A stretch of DNA of 64,000 nucleotides from Polaribacter sp. SA4-12. Its GTDB lineage: Bacteria > Bacteroidota > Bacteroidia > Flavobacteriales > Flavobacteriaceae. The stretch is taken from the NCBI RefSeq assembly GCF_002163675.1, contig NZ_CP019334.1, positions 2,709,501-2,773,500 on the forward strand, given 5' to 3'. Position 1 is the stretch's first letter. Every line of letters starts with the position of its first letter. The translations under genes and the position numbers were made by a program. Shown here in pieces: positions 38,097 to 47,750 of this stretch. The notes below the pieces were generated by a model, which saw nothing but the letters and a program-made list of their open reading frames with translations, was not told the origin of the DNA and did no database searches.

Positions 38097-39194
38097 ATGG
38101 AATTACAACCTCCTTTTAGAAAAATAATTCATGTAGATATGGATGCTTTTTATGCATCGGTAGCAGAATTAGACAATCCAGAATTAAGGGGAAAAGCAAT
38201 TGCAGTTGGTGGCGAAGGTAGAAGAGGAGTTATTTCCGCAGCAAGTTATGAAGCAAGAAAATTCGGAGTAAAATCTGCAATGAGTGGCACTTTAGCAAAA
38301 CAAAAATGTCCGCATTTAATTTTTGTAAACACAGATTTTAAGCGTTATAAAGAAATTTCATTAAAAGTTAGAGAAATATTTTACGAGTATACAGATTTGG
38401 TAGAACCACTTTCTTTAGACGAAGCGTATTTAGACGTTACAGAAAATAAGAAAGGAAATCCGTCTGCAAATACAATTGCGAGAGAAATTAGACAGCGTAT
38501 TTTTGATGAAACAGGTTTAAGGGCATCCGCAGGAATTTCTATTAACAAATTTATAGCCAAAGTAGCTTCTGATATAAACAAACCTAACGGGCAAAAAACG
38601 GTTCATCCAGAAGAGGTGCTTCAATTTTTAGAAGAATTGCAGGTGAATAAATTTTACGGTGTTGGTAAAGTTACCGCAGCTAAAATGTATAATCTAGGAA
38701 TATTTGTGGGTAACGATTTAAAGAAAAAATCGATAGAAGAATTGGTAAAACTCTTCGGTAAATCTGGCGGTCATTATTATAATATTGTTCGAGGAATTCA
38801 TAACAGCCCCGTAAAACCAAATAGAATTCGAAAATCTGTTGCAGCAGAACGTACTTTTTTAGAAAACATTTCTTCAGAAATTTTTATGATAGAAGAGTTA
38901 GAAAAAATTGCAGAAGAGTTAGAGAAAAGAATGATAAAATCGGATACAAAAGGTAAAACAATCACCTTAAAAATTAAATATTCAGATTTTACACAACAGA
39001 CAAGAAGCAAAACGAAAGCTAATTTTATGCAGACAGAAAAAGAGTTTTTTCCTGTGGTAAAAGAATTATTGTTTCAAGATAAATTAGTAAATTCAGTTCG
39101 ATTATTAGGCTTGTCGTTTAGTAATTTAAATACGATAAAAAAAGACCCTTTCTGGGTTCAGTTAAAGTTCGATTTTGATACTAAGTATCTTTAA
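38097..39194 (+). CDS. dinB: DNA polymerase IV
   Basis: A Y-family translesion polymerase, 365 residues from the ATG at 38097 (MELQPPFRKIIHVDMDAFYAS). An in-frame ATG at 38040 lies inside the dispersed repeat and is rejected as start. Signatures are HVDMDAFYASVAELDNP, the catalytic SLDEAYLDVT, KVASDINKPNGQ, and the FYGVGKVTAAKMYNLGI helix-hairpin-helix. The C-terminal little-finger domain starts near KRMIKSDTKGKTITLK. It is error-prone and normally damage-inducible; no LexA site was identified. Confidence 0.95.
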   Translation: MELQPPFRKIIHVDMDAFYASVAELDNPELRGKAIAVGGEGRRGVISAASYEARKFGVKSAMSGTLAKQKCPHLIFVNTDFKRYKEISLKVREIFYEYTDLVEPLSLDEAYLDVTENKKGNPSANTIAREIRQRIFDETGLRASAGISINKFIAKVASDINKPNGQKTVHPEEVLQFLEELQVNKFYGVGKVTAAKMYNLGIFVGNDLKKKSIEELVKLFGKSGGHYYNIVRGIHNSPVKPNRIRKSVAAERTFLENISSEIFMIEELEKIAEELEKRMIKSDTKGKTITLKIKYSDFTQQTRSKTKANFMQTEKEFFPVVKELLFQDKLVNSVRLLGLSFSNLNTIKKDPFWVQLKFDFDTKYL

Positions 39195-39199
39195 GTATT

Positions 39200-39330
39200 A
39201 TCAGCAAAGTGTTCTTTAGAACGCTACTGAAATCAAAATGTATTTGATTGAAAGTATCTCGTGAAGCTAATGAGGAGAAATCTTAAGAGATTTCTCAATC
39301 GCTTAAAAACCTCATTTCTAAATGACAAAA
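39200..39330. repeat. Dispersed intergenic repeat
   Basis: gaacgctactgaaatcaaaatg, gtatctcgtgaagct and gagatttctcaatcgcttaaaa ending in aaatgac resemble the pieces at 51957, 56786 and 62635. No gene is present in this gap. Confidence 0.5.
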
Positions 39331-39340
39331 AACATAAATT

Positions 39341-39790
39341 ATGATTAAAATTATCAGAACAAATTCAGAACATCCAGATTTTATCAAATTGGTAAAAGAA
39401 TTAGATGCGTATTTAAAAGTTATGGATGGCGACGAACATGATTTTTACAATCAATTTAATAATATTGATGTTTTAAAAAATGTTGTTGTAATTTATGCTG
39501 ATGAAGTTGCTGTTGGTTGTGGAGCAATTAAAAAGTTTGATGAAACTTCTGTTGAATTAAAAAGAATGTTTGTTGCTACTGAAAAAAGAGGTTTAGGAAT
39601 TGCACAAAAAATACTAACTGAATTAGAAGTTTGGGCAAAAGAATTGGGTTTTAAAAGTTGTATTTTAGAAACAGGAAAAAGACAAGTAGAGGCAGTTGGT
39701 TTTTATCATAAATGTGATTATAAAATTATTTCAAATTACGGGCAATATAAAAAAATGGAAAACAGTATTTGTTTTGAAAAAACATTTTAA
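39341..39790 (+). CDS. GNAT family N-acetyltransferase
   Basis: A 149-residue GNAT protein. The acetyl-CoA loop is seen in KRMFVATEKRGLGIAQKILTELE (RGLGIA at about residues 85-90), and the end of the domain as VGFYHKCDYK. The substrate is unknown. Its stop codon is immediately followed by the ATG of the FAD oxidoreductase, so the genes are cotranscribed. Confidence 0.88.
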   Translation: MIKIIRTNSEHPDFIKLVKELDAYLKVMDGDEHDFYNQFNNIDVLKNVVVIYADEVAVGCGAIKKFDETSVELKRMFVATEKRGLGIAQKILTELEVWAKELGFKSCILETGKRQVEAVGFYHKCDYKIISNYGQYKKMENSICFEKTF

Positions 39791-40900
39791 ATGAACTATA
39801 GTTATTGGGAATTAAAAGAGTGGTTTACAAACATCGATTTTACTATTGTTGGTAGTGGAATTGTGGGGTTAAACTGTGCTTTAGAGCTCAAGATAAAATA
39901 CCCAAAAGCGAAGGTTTTAATCCTAGAAAAAGGAATGTTACCTCAAGGAGCAACTACTAAAAATGCAGGTTTTGCTTGTTTTGGAAGTTTATCAGAAATT
40001 ATCGATGATTTAAATTCTCATACAGAAGAAGAAGTTTATAATTTGGTTAAAAAACGTTGGGAAGGATTAGCGCTTTTGCGTAAAAACCTAGGTGATAAAA
40101 ACATTGATTTTCAACAAAATAAAGGATTCGAATTATTTGATTCTCAAGATTTTTTTGAGGAATGTATTTCGAATAAAAATCAAATAAATGAGTTGTTAAA
40201 ACCAATTTTTAAAGACGATGTTTTTTCGGTTTGTAGTAATAAATTTAATTTTCAAAAAGTACATCCAAAGTACATTACAAACAATTTTGAAGGTCAGCTT
40301 GATACCGGAAAAATGAGTTTTGAATTATTGAATAAGGTTCAAAAATTAGGTGTAAAAATTTTAAATAATATTACAGTCGATAGTTTTTCTGATTTAAATA
40401 ATATTGTTGAAGTAAAAACGGATAAAATTAACTTTAAAACCAATAAATTATTTATAGCCACCAATGGTTTTTCAAATAAATTATTAAATGAAAAAGTAGC
40501 ACCTGCAAGGGCACAAGTTTTAATTACGAAACCAATTAAAAATTTACATATAAAAGGAACATTTCATTTAGATAAAGGGTATTATTATTTTAGAAATATA
40601 GATAATAGAATTTTATTTGGAGGAGGAAGAAACCTTGATTTTAAAACGGAAGAAACTACTGAATTTGGGCAAACAGAAATCATTCAGAATGAATTAGAAA
40701 CTATTTTAAAAGAAACGGTTTTACCAAATATAAATTTTGAAATTGCACATAGATGGAGTGGAATTATGGGAGTTGGAAATCAGAAAAAAGCAATTGTTAA
40801 AGAAGTTTCAGAAAATGTTTTTTGTGGAGTTCGCTTAGGTGGTATGGGTATTGCAATAGGAAGTTTAATAGGAAAAAAATTAGCATGTTTATTAGATTAA
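39791..40900 (+). CDS. FAD-dependent oxidoreductase (DAO family)
   Basis: A 369-residue protein of the D-amino-acid-oxidase-like family. The dinucleotide-binding motif is FTIVGSGIVGLNCALELK (about residues 17-34), with LEKGMLPQGATTKNAGFACFGS after it and a late FAD contact VRLGGMGIAIGSLIG. It would oxidise an amine or amino acid substrate not identifiable here. It starts on the base after the preceding gene and overlaps the next gene by 16 bases. Confidence 0.85.
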   Translation: MNYSYWELKEWFTNIDFTIVGSGIVGLNCALELKIKYPKAKVLILEKGMLPQGATTKNAGFACFGSLSEIIDDLNSHTEEEVYNLVKKRWEGLALLRKNLGDKNIDFQQNKGFELFDSQDFFEECISNKNQINELLKPIFKDDVFSVCSNKFNFQKVHPKYITNNFEGQLDTGKMSFELLNKVQKLGVKILNNITVDSFSDLNNIVEVKTDKINFKTNKLFIATNGFSNKLLNEKVAPARAQVLITKPIKNLHIKGTFHLDKGYYYFRNIDNRILFGGGRNLDFKTEETTEFGQTEIIQNELETILKETVLPNINFEIAHRWSGIMGVGNQKKAIVKEVSENVFCGVRLGGMGIAIGSLIGKKLACLLD

Positions 40901-41430
40901 AATATATAGTATTGGTTTTCGTTTTAAGTGCTTTCACTTGTTTTTCTCAAGAGTTGGTTCAAAATAATACAGAAACAACAATTACCTTTAAAATAAAAAA
41001 TTTTGGAGTTAATGTAGATGGTAGTTTTAGTGATTTTTCATTTTTAAGTAACTTTAATTCTAGTAATTTAGAAGAGAGTTTTTTGAATGCAGAAATTAGC
41101 GTAAAATCGATTTCTACGGGCTCTAAAAGTATGGAGGAACATTTATTGAAATCAGATTTTTTTGATGTTGAAAAACATCCAAATATTGTGTTTAAATCTT
41201 CTGAAATAATAAAAGATACTAACGATAAATATTTGATAAAAGGTTCTCTGTTTATAAAAGGTGTCGAAAAAAAGATGGAAGTTCCTTTAGAAGTAAAGCA
41301 AGCAAAAACGGATGTTACAATTTCTGCTAATTTTGTTCTTAATAGAAAGTATTTTGGAGTTGGAGGAAGTAGTTTTGTACTTTCTAAAAAAGTGAATATT
41401 AAAATGATATATGTTGCAACTAAAAATTAA
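40885..41430 (+). CDS. YceI family protein
   Basis: A 181-residue exported lipid-binding protein of the YceI type, started at the ATG at 40885, inside the end of the previous gene. It has a signal peptide (MFIRLKYIVLVFVLSAFTCFS), then the YceI beta-barrel pattern: ITFKIKNFGVNVDGSF, FLNAEISVKSISTG, LLKSDFFDVEKHPNIVFKS and KGSLFIKGVEKKMEVPL. Members bind polyisoprenoids or amphiphiles in the periplasm. It overlaps the neighbouring genes on both sides. Confidence 0.88.
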   Translation: MFIRLKYIVLVFVLSAFTCFSQELVQNNTETTITFKIKNFGVNVDGSFSDFSFLSNFNSSNLEESFLNAEISVKSISTGSKSMEEHLLKSDFFDVEKHPNIVFKSSEIIKDTNDKYLIKGSLFIKGVEKKMEVPLEVKQAKTDVTISANFVLNRKYFGVGGSSFVLSKKVNIKMIYVATKN

Positions 41431-41869
41431 AGAAGTTCTTTTTAAAGAATGTCAAGACTTTGTAAACAAACGTTCAAAAACTGTCGAAGACATCATTTCA
41501 TCGAACCAAAAAGCATTGCAATCAGAAACTAAAAGTTCTGCTGGTGATAAGCATGAAACTGGGCGCGCAATGTTGCAACTAGAAATGGAAAAAGCAGGAC
41601 AACAACTTGCTGGAATTAATCAAATGAAATTGATTTTGGCTCAAATTAATATTTCAAAAAAGACAGAAATCGCTCATTTAGGCAGTATTGTTGAAACAGA
41701 TTTTGCTAATTATTTTCTGTCTATTTCTACAGGAAAAATAATGGTTGAAGATAAAATCTATTTTGCAATTTCTTTATCATCACCTATTGGAAAACTGTTA
41801 TTGGGTAAAAAACGCAATGAGGAGTTTACTTTCAACGGAAAAACTTTTCAAATTAAAAATATTATATAA
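41411..41869 (+). CDS. Conserved hypothetical protein, GreA C-terminal-like
   Basis: A 152-residue protein overlapping the YceI gene by 20 bp. Residues ~25-80 form a helical hairpin rich in K, Q and E, followed by a domain with EIAHLGSIVETDFANYFLS and LSSPIGKLLLGKKRNEEFTFNG. The last segment resembles the SPIGKALLGKKVGDEV region of GreA-type proteins. Relatives are sometimes labelled 3-oxoacyl-ACP synthase, which the sequence does not support. Confidence 0.7.
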   Translation: MLQLKIKEVLFKECQDFVNKRSKTVEDIISSNQKALQSETKSSAGDKHETGRAMLQLEMEKAGQQLAGINQMKLILAQINISKKTEIAHLGSIVETDFANYFLSISTGKIMVEDKIYFAISLSSPIGKLLLGKKRNEEFTFNGKTFQIKNII

Positions 41870-41919
41870 ATCTTCAAAAAGATTGTTTTTAAATTTTGTT
41901 TGTTATTTTTACAATATAA

Positions 41920-41937
41920 AAATTGGTTAACCAATTT
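41920..41937. promoter_or_regulatory. Perfect 18-bp palindromic operator before the alginate lyase gene
   Basis: AAATTGGTTAACCAATTT is its own reverse complement and ends 12 bp before the alginate lyase ATG at 41950. The position overlaps the expected transcription start or leader, which suits a repressor. The cognate regulator is not in the window. Confidence 0.65.
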
Positions 41938-41949
41938 AAAAACAACAAA

Positions 41950-44415
41950 ATGAAACTATATTCTTATCAAATACTATTACTTTTTATTGCAATCCTTTTT
42001 TGTGGTAATTTAAAAGCACAAACGCTCGTTAATAACGATTCAGAATTACAAGCAGCAATTTCTAACGCTTCTGCAGGGTCAGAAATTGTTTTATCAAACG
42101 GAGTTTGGACAAACGTTCAAATTAGTATCAATAAAAACGGAACAGCTGCAAACCCAGTTATTTTAAGGGCAGAAAATGTGGGTCAGGTTTTTATAGAAGG
42201 AAATTCTAACATTCAATTAGGTGGAAATTATATCTTTTTTAAAGGTTTTGTTTTTCAGAATCCATCAAGTTTAGTTTCTAGTGGAGATAGAATAGATCCT
42301 ATCATCGCTTTTAGAGATGCTAGTAATAATGAGTGTAATAATTGTGTTGTAAACAATATTAAAATTGATAGTTATAATGGTACTTCAACCCAAGCTACAG
42401 ATACTTTTAAATGGGTTATTGTTTATGGCCAAAACAATGAAATAAGTCATAGTTCTTTTGTTGGTAAATACGGAATTGGAAGTATTATTAATGATAATAG
42501 AAATGATACAAACCCAGATTACACAAAAATTCATCATAATTATTTTGCTTCAAGAACTCCTGTTGGCGTTGTAAATGAATTGAATGATCAAGACGCTATT
42601 AGAATAGGTAATAGTTCTACATCATTATCCGATTCTTATACAGAAGTGTATGATAACTTGTTTTATGATTGGTCTGGTGAAGTGGAAATTATATCAAACA
42701 AAAGCGGAAAAAATAAGTATTACAATAATACTTTTAGCGATTATCAAGGAACTTTAACTTTAAGACATGGTAATGGTTCTGAGGTTTTTAACAACTACTT
42801 TTTCGCAAATAACAATCTTCTTTCTGGTGGAGTTAGAGTGATTGGAGAAGATCATAAAATCTATAATAATTATTTTGAAGGTGTAAATTCTTTAAAACCA
42901 AGTGGAAGTAAAACAAATACTGCTGGAGGAATTAACATTACAAACGGAAGACCAGATTCTGAGTTAAATGGATATTATCAAGTGAAAAATGCAACAATTG
43001 TTAATAACACTTTTGTGAATTGTGATTATGGTGTAAGAATTGGAACGAAAGTAAAATCGGATTTAACATTGGCGCCAGAAAACATCATTTTAGCAAATAA
43101 TATCATGTTAAATACAAGTATTAGCGCTTACGATTTACAAACGAATCCGATAGGAAGTTCTGTTTCTGAAGGAAATATCAACCAGAATGGAAATTGGGAT
43201 TTAACAAATGGTACAAATAACAATCAAACAGTTTCTGCGGATTTATTAGAAACAGGAACCGGTTTTTATAGAATTAGTTCAGCAAGTGCAGCAGTAAATT
43301 CGGGAGTTGGTAACTATTCTTTTTTGAGTGATGATATTCTTGGAGGAACAAGAGATTCTAATTTTGATGCTGGTGCAGAAGAATTAAATTCAAACGGAAA
43401 AAATTTTCCATATAAAGTTGAAGATGTTGGTGAAAAAATAGGTTTTTTATCTGGAGAATCTAACCGATTATCAACATCGGTAAATGAAATAAATTATGCC
43501 ATTTCTGGAGGAACTTTAAATTTTTATATTAATTCTAATATTAATTGGACGGTTTCTGAAAATGCCGATTGGTTAGAATTAAATACTTTAAGTGGAAGTG
43601 ATAATGAAACCATTGAAATAACAGCATCAGAAAATAATTCTGGATCTTTAAGAACTGCAACTATTACTGTTTCTGAAAATGATGGAACTTTAACAGCAAC
43701 AATAATTGTAAATCAATCTATTGATGCATTTAGTATTGATGACGCTGTTTCAATTACAGATTTAACAGTTACAGGTGTTGGTACACAAGACCCAAATATT
43801 CCAGAAAATACTTTAGATGATATTGATGATACACGTTGGTCTGCAAATTCTAGTGATGGATCAGCATATTTAACGTACGATTTGCAATGTAAAAGAACAG
43901 TGACAAGTGTAAAAATTTATTTTCATAAAGGAAATTCTAGATCGTCAAGTTTTAAAATAGCGACTTCTAATGATAATGTAACTTATACAGATGTAACTAA
44001 TGTTTTAACAAGTTCTGGAACTACAGTTGGGTTCGAAGATTTTCCTCTTCCATCAAATACTGAAGTAAGATATGTTAGAGTTTTTGGATATGGAAATTCT
44101 GAAGGATCTGGTTGGAATAGTTATGAAGAAGTTCAGGTTTTTGGTGATGAAAATTGTGCTTCTTTAAGTGTAAAAGATAATTCATTACAAGAAATTGGTG
44201 TTGTTTTGTACCCTATACCAACAAATACCAATTTTTTAAATATTAAATCTCAAACAGAAAAAATTGGTCAAGTAGAAGTATTTGATATTCATGGAAAATC
44301 ATTGATAAAGAAAAATATAAATCAGCTTTTAGGAAAAATTGAAGTTGGTTTTCTTTCATCAGGAATCTATATTATAAAAGTAAGAGATGTTTTTAGTCGA
44401 TTTATAAAAAACTAA
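41950..44415 (+). CDS. PL6-family alginate lyase with BACON-like, F5/8-C-like and T9SS domains
   Basis: An 821-residue secreted polysaccharide lyase, started at MKLYSYQ after the palindrome. It has a signal peptide (1-24), a right-handed beta-helix of the PL6 family (about 25-490) with catalytic Lys in IISNKSG (K251) and Arg in LTLRHG (R272), a BACON-like Ig domain (about 510-595), an F5/8-C (discoidin) carbohydrate-binding domain (about 605-735) and a T9SS sorting tail (LYPIPTN ... IYIIKV). PL6 enzymes cleave alginate by beta-elimination. No susCD, PL7 or PL17 genes are adjacent, so it is a stand-alone lyase in this window. Confidence 0.9.
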   Translation: MKLYSYQILLLFIAILFCGNLKAQTLVNNDSELQAAISNASAGSEIVLSNGVWTNVQISINKNGTAANPVILRAENVGQVFIEGNSNIQLGGNYIFFKGFVFQNPSSLVSSGDRIDPIIAFRDASNNECNNCVVNNIKIDSYNGTSTQATDTFKWVIVYGQNNEISHSSFVGKYGIGSIINDNRNDTNPDYTKIHHNYFASRTPVGVVNELNDQDAIRIGNSSTSLSDSYTEVYDNLFYDWSGEVEIISNKSGKNKYYNNTFSDYQGTLTLRHGNGSEVFNNYFFANNNLLSGGVRVIGEDHKIYNNYFEGVNSLKPSGSKTNTAGGINITNGRPDSELNGYYQVKNATIVNNTFVNCDYGVRIGTKVKSDLTLAPENIILANNIMLNTSISAYDLQTNPIGSSVSEGNINQNGNWDLTNGTNNNQTVSADLLETGTGFYRISSASAAVNSGVGNYSFLSDDILGGTRDSNFDAGAEELNSNGKNFPYKVEDVGEKIGFLSGESNRLSTSVNEINYAISGGTLNFYINSNINWTVSENADWLELNTLSGSDNETIEITASENNSGSLRTATITVSENDGTLTATIIVNQSIDAFSIDDAVSITDLTVTGVGTQDPNIPENTLDDIDDTRWSANSSDGSAYLTYDLQCKRTVTSVKIYFHKGNSRSSSFKIATSNDNVTYTDVTNVLTSSGTTVGFEDFPLPSNTEVRYVRVFGYGNSEGSGWNSYEEVQVFGDENCASLSVKDNSLQEIGVVLYPIPTNTNFLNIKSQTEKIGQVEVFDIHGKSLIKKNINQLLGKIEVGFLSSGIYIIKVRDVFSRFIKN

Positions 44416-44484
44416 TTCCTAAAAACCGTTTATTTATAAAGCGTTATTTTTACAAAAAAACATTTTACTTACAATCATTTTTTA

Positions 44485-45126
44485 ATGAAGAAAATATTAC
44501 TTTTAGCATTCCTTACTGTTTCAATTTCTGCAAGTGGTCAATCAAGTCTTAAAGATTTTTTTAAACTTTCTGGTCCAAAAAGAACTTGGGTATTATTTCA
44601 TCCTTTTAAAGCAAAAAAATCTTTAAAAATATCTAAAGAAACGAATCGAATTGCAGATTCTATTTCAAAAACAGATGTATTAGATGGTGATGGTTCTGGT
44701 GGTCAGGTAGATGCTTTTAGACATGCTTATTGGATGGCTAGATTAACCCAAAAAATGGGTAAAAGAGCTGCTTGTTCATTAGGAAAAGCGCATGAAAAGG
44801 AAAACTATTTAACGTATAAAAAAAGAAAATTAGAAGACGGAGTTGTACCTGATGAAATAGCATCAGAAATGGATTTATATAATAATGATCAAGGAATAAA
44901 ATTGATTTCTAAAGGAAGTAAAGTCTCTAAAAAAGGATTAATTTATAGAATTATTAATGCTATTAAATCTGGGAAACTTAAAATTCTAAAAAAGGATAAA
45001 AAGGGTAATTTTTTAACTTGTAAAGGAGAAGTCATTGCCAAAGAGGAACTTAAAGGAAAATGGAAGAATAATAAGTGTTTAATTTCATCAGAAAAGGATA
45101 AAAACCTCCCTTATAATAAAGAATAA
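44485..45126 (+). CDS. Exported DUF6973-like protein
   Basis: A 213-residue protein with a signal peptide (MKKILLLAFLTVSISASGQ). The central motif GGQVDAFRHAYWMARLTQKMG and the following AHEKENYL resemble the DAFRHAYW...AHE pattern of the DUF6973 group, recalled from memory. The C-terminal third is lysine-rich. The function is unknown. It lies 69 bp after the alginate lyase gene. Confidence 0.65.
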   Translation: MKKILLLAFLTVSISASGQSSLKDFFKLSGPKRTWVLFHPFKAKKSLKISKETNRIADSISKTDVLDGDGSGGQVDAFRHAYWMARLTQKMGKRAACSLGKAHEKENYLTYKKRKLEDGVVPDEIASEMDLYNNDQGIKLISKGSKVSKKGLIYRIINAIKSGKLKILKKDKKGNFLTCKGEVIAKEELKGKWKNNKCLISSEKDKNLPYNKE

Positions 45127-45300
45127 AATCACTACAACGTATTCGGTCAATAGACATAGTGCTTAGGGGAGATATAATTAAAATAACCAATAACAGTAAG
45201 GCTTTAATTGATATTTATCATAAAAATTTCATTCAGTAAATTCATACTTTTGCTGAAGTAAATATAATTCAGGTTTTCATAAAACTAAACAATACAAAAT

Positions 45301-46917
45301 ATGGAACTTATTTCAGACTTACTCACTAAAGATTATTTTGTGTTATTTCTGGTTATCGGTCTTGGAATTGCTCTTGGAAATGTTCGAATAAAAGGGATTA
45401 ATTTTGATACTTCAGCTGTTATTTTTGTTGCTATATTTTTCGGCTATTTGTATAATTTAAAAGGCATAACTTTTAGTATTCCACCTATTATACAACGTGT
45501 GGGATTGGTTTTGTTTATTTACACAATTGGTATGCAAGCGGGGCCTTCCTTTTTTAGTTCTTTTAAAGAACAAGGAACAAAATTAATTGTCTTGGCAGGA
45601 ATCACTGTAATAACAGGAGGAATTACAGCGATATCTATTTCTTACATCTATGATGTAGATATGAATATGATGAGTGGTTTACTAACAGGAGCATTGACAT
45701 CGACACCAGGTTTAGCGGCATCCATTCAATCTTCTCATTCTCCTTTAGCTTCTATTGGTTACGGAATTGCGTATCCATTTGGGGTTTTAGGTGTTATTCT
45801 ATTTGTGAAATTAGGACCTTCTTTATTTAGGGTAAATATCAAAAAAGAAGAAAATGAATTTGAAGAAAAATCGAGTTCTTCAATGCCAATGGTTATAAAT
45901 AAAAACTTGATTATTTCTAATGAAAACGTTCATGGAAAAACAATTGATGAGTTGAGAATACGTTTCATGACAAAGGCGAATATTTCACGTATTATGAAGC
46001 CGAATCAACCACCTTTCTCTCCAACACCTAAAACAATTCTAGAAACAGGAGATATTATTAAAGCGGTAGGGACTGTAAATGCATTAAATAGAATTCAGGT
46101 TTTGTTAGGTAAAATTACCGATATAGAAATTCCTAAAAGTGGAACTTATGATGTAAAATGGTATGTAGTAAGCAACGATACGGTGGTAAATAAAACGATC
46201 CAAGAACTAAACCTTCTAGAAAACTATTCTGCTACAATTACGCGTATAAGAAGAGCAAGTATAGATTTATCTCCTCATCCTACAACCAAAATTAAATATG
46301 GAGATAAAATTTTTATATCTTGTTCTAAAGGAAATGTACCTGCAGTAACGCAACTTTTTGGAGATAGTTTAAAAAGAATTGGACAAACTAGTTTTTTACC
46401 CGTTGCATTTGGTATTGCGATAGGTATTATTCTTGGTTCTATAGCTATTCCAATAGGAGGTTTACAACTTAAGTTAGGCCTTACAGGTGGTGTACTTCTT
46501 GCTTCAATATTTTTAAGTTGGAAAGGAAAAACTGGTCCAGTAATTTGGAACCTTCCTGGTCCAGCAAACCAAATATTAAGACAATTTGGATTGTTATTAT
46601 TTTTAACTCCTGTAGGTTTAAAAGCGGGTCAAAGTTTAGTTTTAGCGATTCAAGAACATGGAGCTATTCTTTTTCTTTACGGAGCACTTATTACGTTGAT
46701 GCCTATGATTATTACAGTTTTAACTGGGCGTTTTTTACTTAAAATTAACTTTTTATCTATATTAGGTGCCTTAACAGGAGGAATGACATCAACCCCAGGA
46801 TTGAGTGCAACAGGTTCAATGACCGAATCTGAAGCGCCACAAATTGCCTATGCAGCAGTATATCCTTTTTCACTAGTTCTCATAATTGCTATGGCAGAAA
46901 TCATGGCAATACTATAA
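45301..46917 (+). CDS. AspT/YidE-type transporter with RCK_C domains
   Basis: A 538-residue membrane protein of the aspartate:alanine exchanger family. Two homologous membrane domains (about residues 1-180 and 365-538) each carry the duplicated signature GALTSTPGLAAS / GGMTSTPGLSAT. They flank two TrkA_C-type RCK domains (about 195-360). The transported substrate is not determined by sequence. It is monocistronic, upstream of the sdh operon. Confidence 0.88.
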   Translation: MELISDLLTKDYFVLFLVIGLGIALGNVRIKGINFDTSAVIFVAIFFGYLYNLKGITFSIPPIIQRVGLVLFIYTIGMQAGPSFFSSFKEQGTKLIVLAGITVITGGITAISISYIYDVDMNMMSGLLTGALTSTPGLAASIQSSHSPLASIGYGIAYPFGVLGVILFVKLGPSLFRVNIKKEENEFEEKSSSSMPMVINKNLIISNENVHGKTIDELRIRFMTKANISRIMKPNQPPFSPTPKTILETGDIIKAVGTVNALNRIQVLLGKITDIEIPKSGTYDVKWYVVSNDTVVNKTIQELNLLENYSATITRIRRASIDLSPHPTTKIKYGDKIFISCSKGNVPAVTQLFGDSLKRIGQTSFLPVAFGIAIGIILGSIAIPIGGLQLKLGLTGGVLLASIFLSWKGKTGPVIWNLPGPANQILRQFGLLLFLTPVGLKAGQSLVLAIQEHGAILFLYGALITLMPMIITVLTGRFLLKINFLSILGALTGGMTSTPGLSATGSMTESEAPQIAYAAVYPFSLVLIIAMAEIMAIL

Positions 46918-47024
46918 ATAATCACATAAATATATAAACAATGAAATAGCGAAACCCCTTTATTAAAACGATTCTAAATAACCAAAAAATCAGTGTTTTA
47001 TTTCACTGAAGAGTATCTAAATAG

Positions 47025-47032
47025 TACATTTG
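47025..47032 (+). promoter_or_regulatory. Candidate -7 element for sdhCAB
   Basis: TACATTTG matches TAnnTTTG and lies 30 bp before the sdhC ATG. Confidence 0.5.
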
Positions 47033-47062
47033 TTATCAACAATTTTAACCTAAAATAATACA

Positions 47063-47740
47063 ATGAGCGGATTTTTCAAATCTTCAATTGGGAGAAAGAT
47101 AGCCATGGCGCTTTCTGCATTCTTCCTGATGTTTTTCTTAATTATACATTTAGCGGTAAATATTACATCACTTTTTAGTGAAGACCTCTTTAACGAGTTA
47201 TCCCATTTTATGGGTACAAATCCATTAGTACAATTTGCGCTGCAACCTGTATTAGTTTTTGGAGTTGTTTTTCACTTTGTGTTGGGTTTTATTCTAGAAA
47301 TAAAAAACAAAAAAGCAAACGGAGTTGCCTATGCAAAAGACAATGGTGCAGCTAATTCTACATGGATGAGTAGAAACATGATTTACAGTGGAATAGCTAT
47401 TTTAGCTTTCGTTGTAATTCATTTTTTAGATTTCTGGATTCCAGAATTAAATACAAAATATGTAGTAGGCGATATGTCTGGATTGCATGATGGTAGTTTT
47501 AGATACTTTCATGAATTACAAGAGAAGTTTGTTCCTATCTGGAGAGTTGCTGCTTATACTGTAGCATTTGTATTCTTAGGATTGCATTTAGCACATGGGT
47601 TTACATCTGCTTTTCAATCTATGGGAGTTACAGCAGGAAGAAAAAAAGCATTACAAAATTTCGGTAAAATATACTCAATAATTATTCCTTTAGGATTTAT
47701 AATTGTTGCATTGTTTCATCACTTAAATCATAACCATTAA
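47063..47740 (+). CDS. sdhC: Succinate dehydrogenase cytochrome b subunit
   Basis: A 225-residue membrane anchor with five helices of the type-B (single anchor, di-haem) succinate:quinone oxidoreductase. Candidate haem-ligand histidines appear in [30 protein letters not shown] and LGLHLAHGF. There is no sdhD, as expected for this class. It is the first gene of the sdhCAB operon. Confidence 0.94.
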   Translation: MSGFFKSSIGRKIAMALSAFFLMFFLIIHLAVNITSLFSEDLFNELSHFMGTNPLVQFALQPVLVFGVVFHFVLGFILEIKNKKANGVAYAKDNGAANSTWMSRNMIYSGIAILAFVVIHFLDFWIPELNTKYVVGDMSGLHDGSFRYFHELQEKFVPIWRVAAYTVAFVFLGLHLAHGFTSAFQSMGVTAGRKKALQNFGKIYSIIIPLGFIIVALFHHLNHNH

Positions 47741-47750
47741 TCTTATAACT

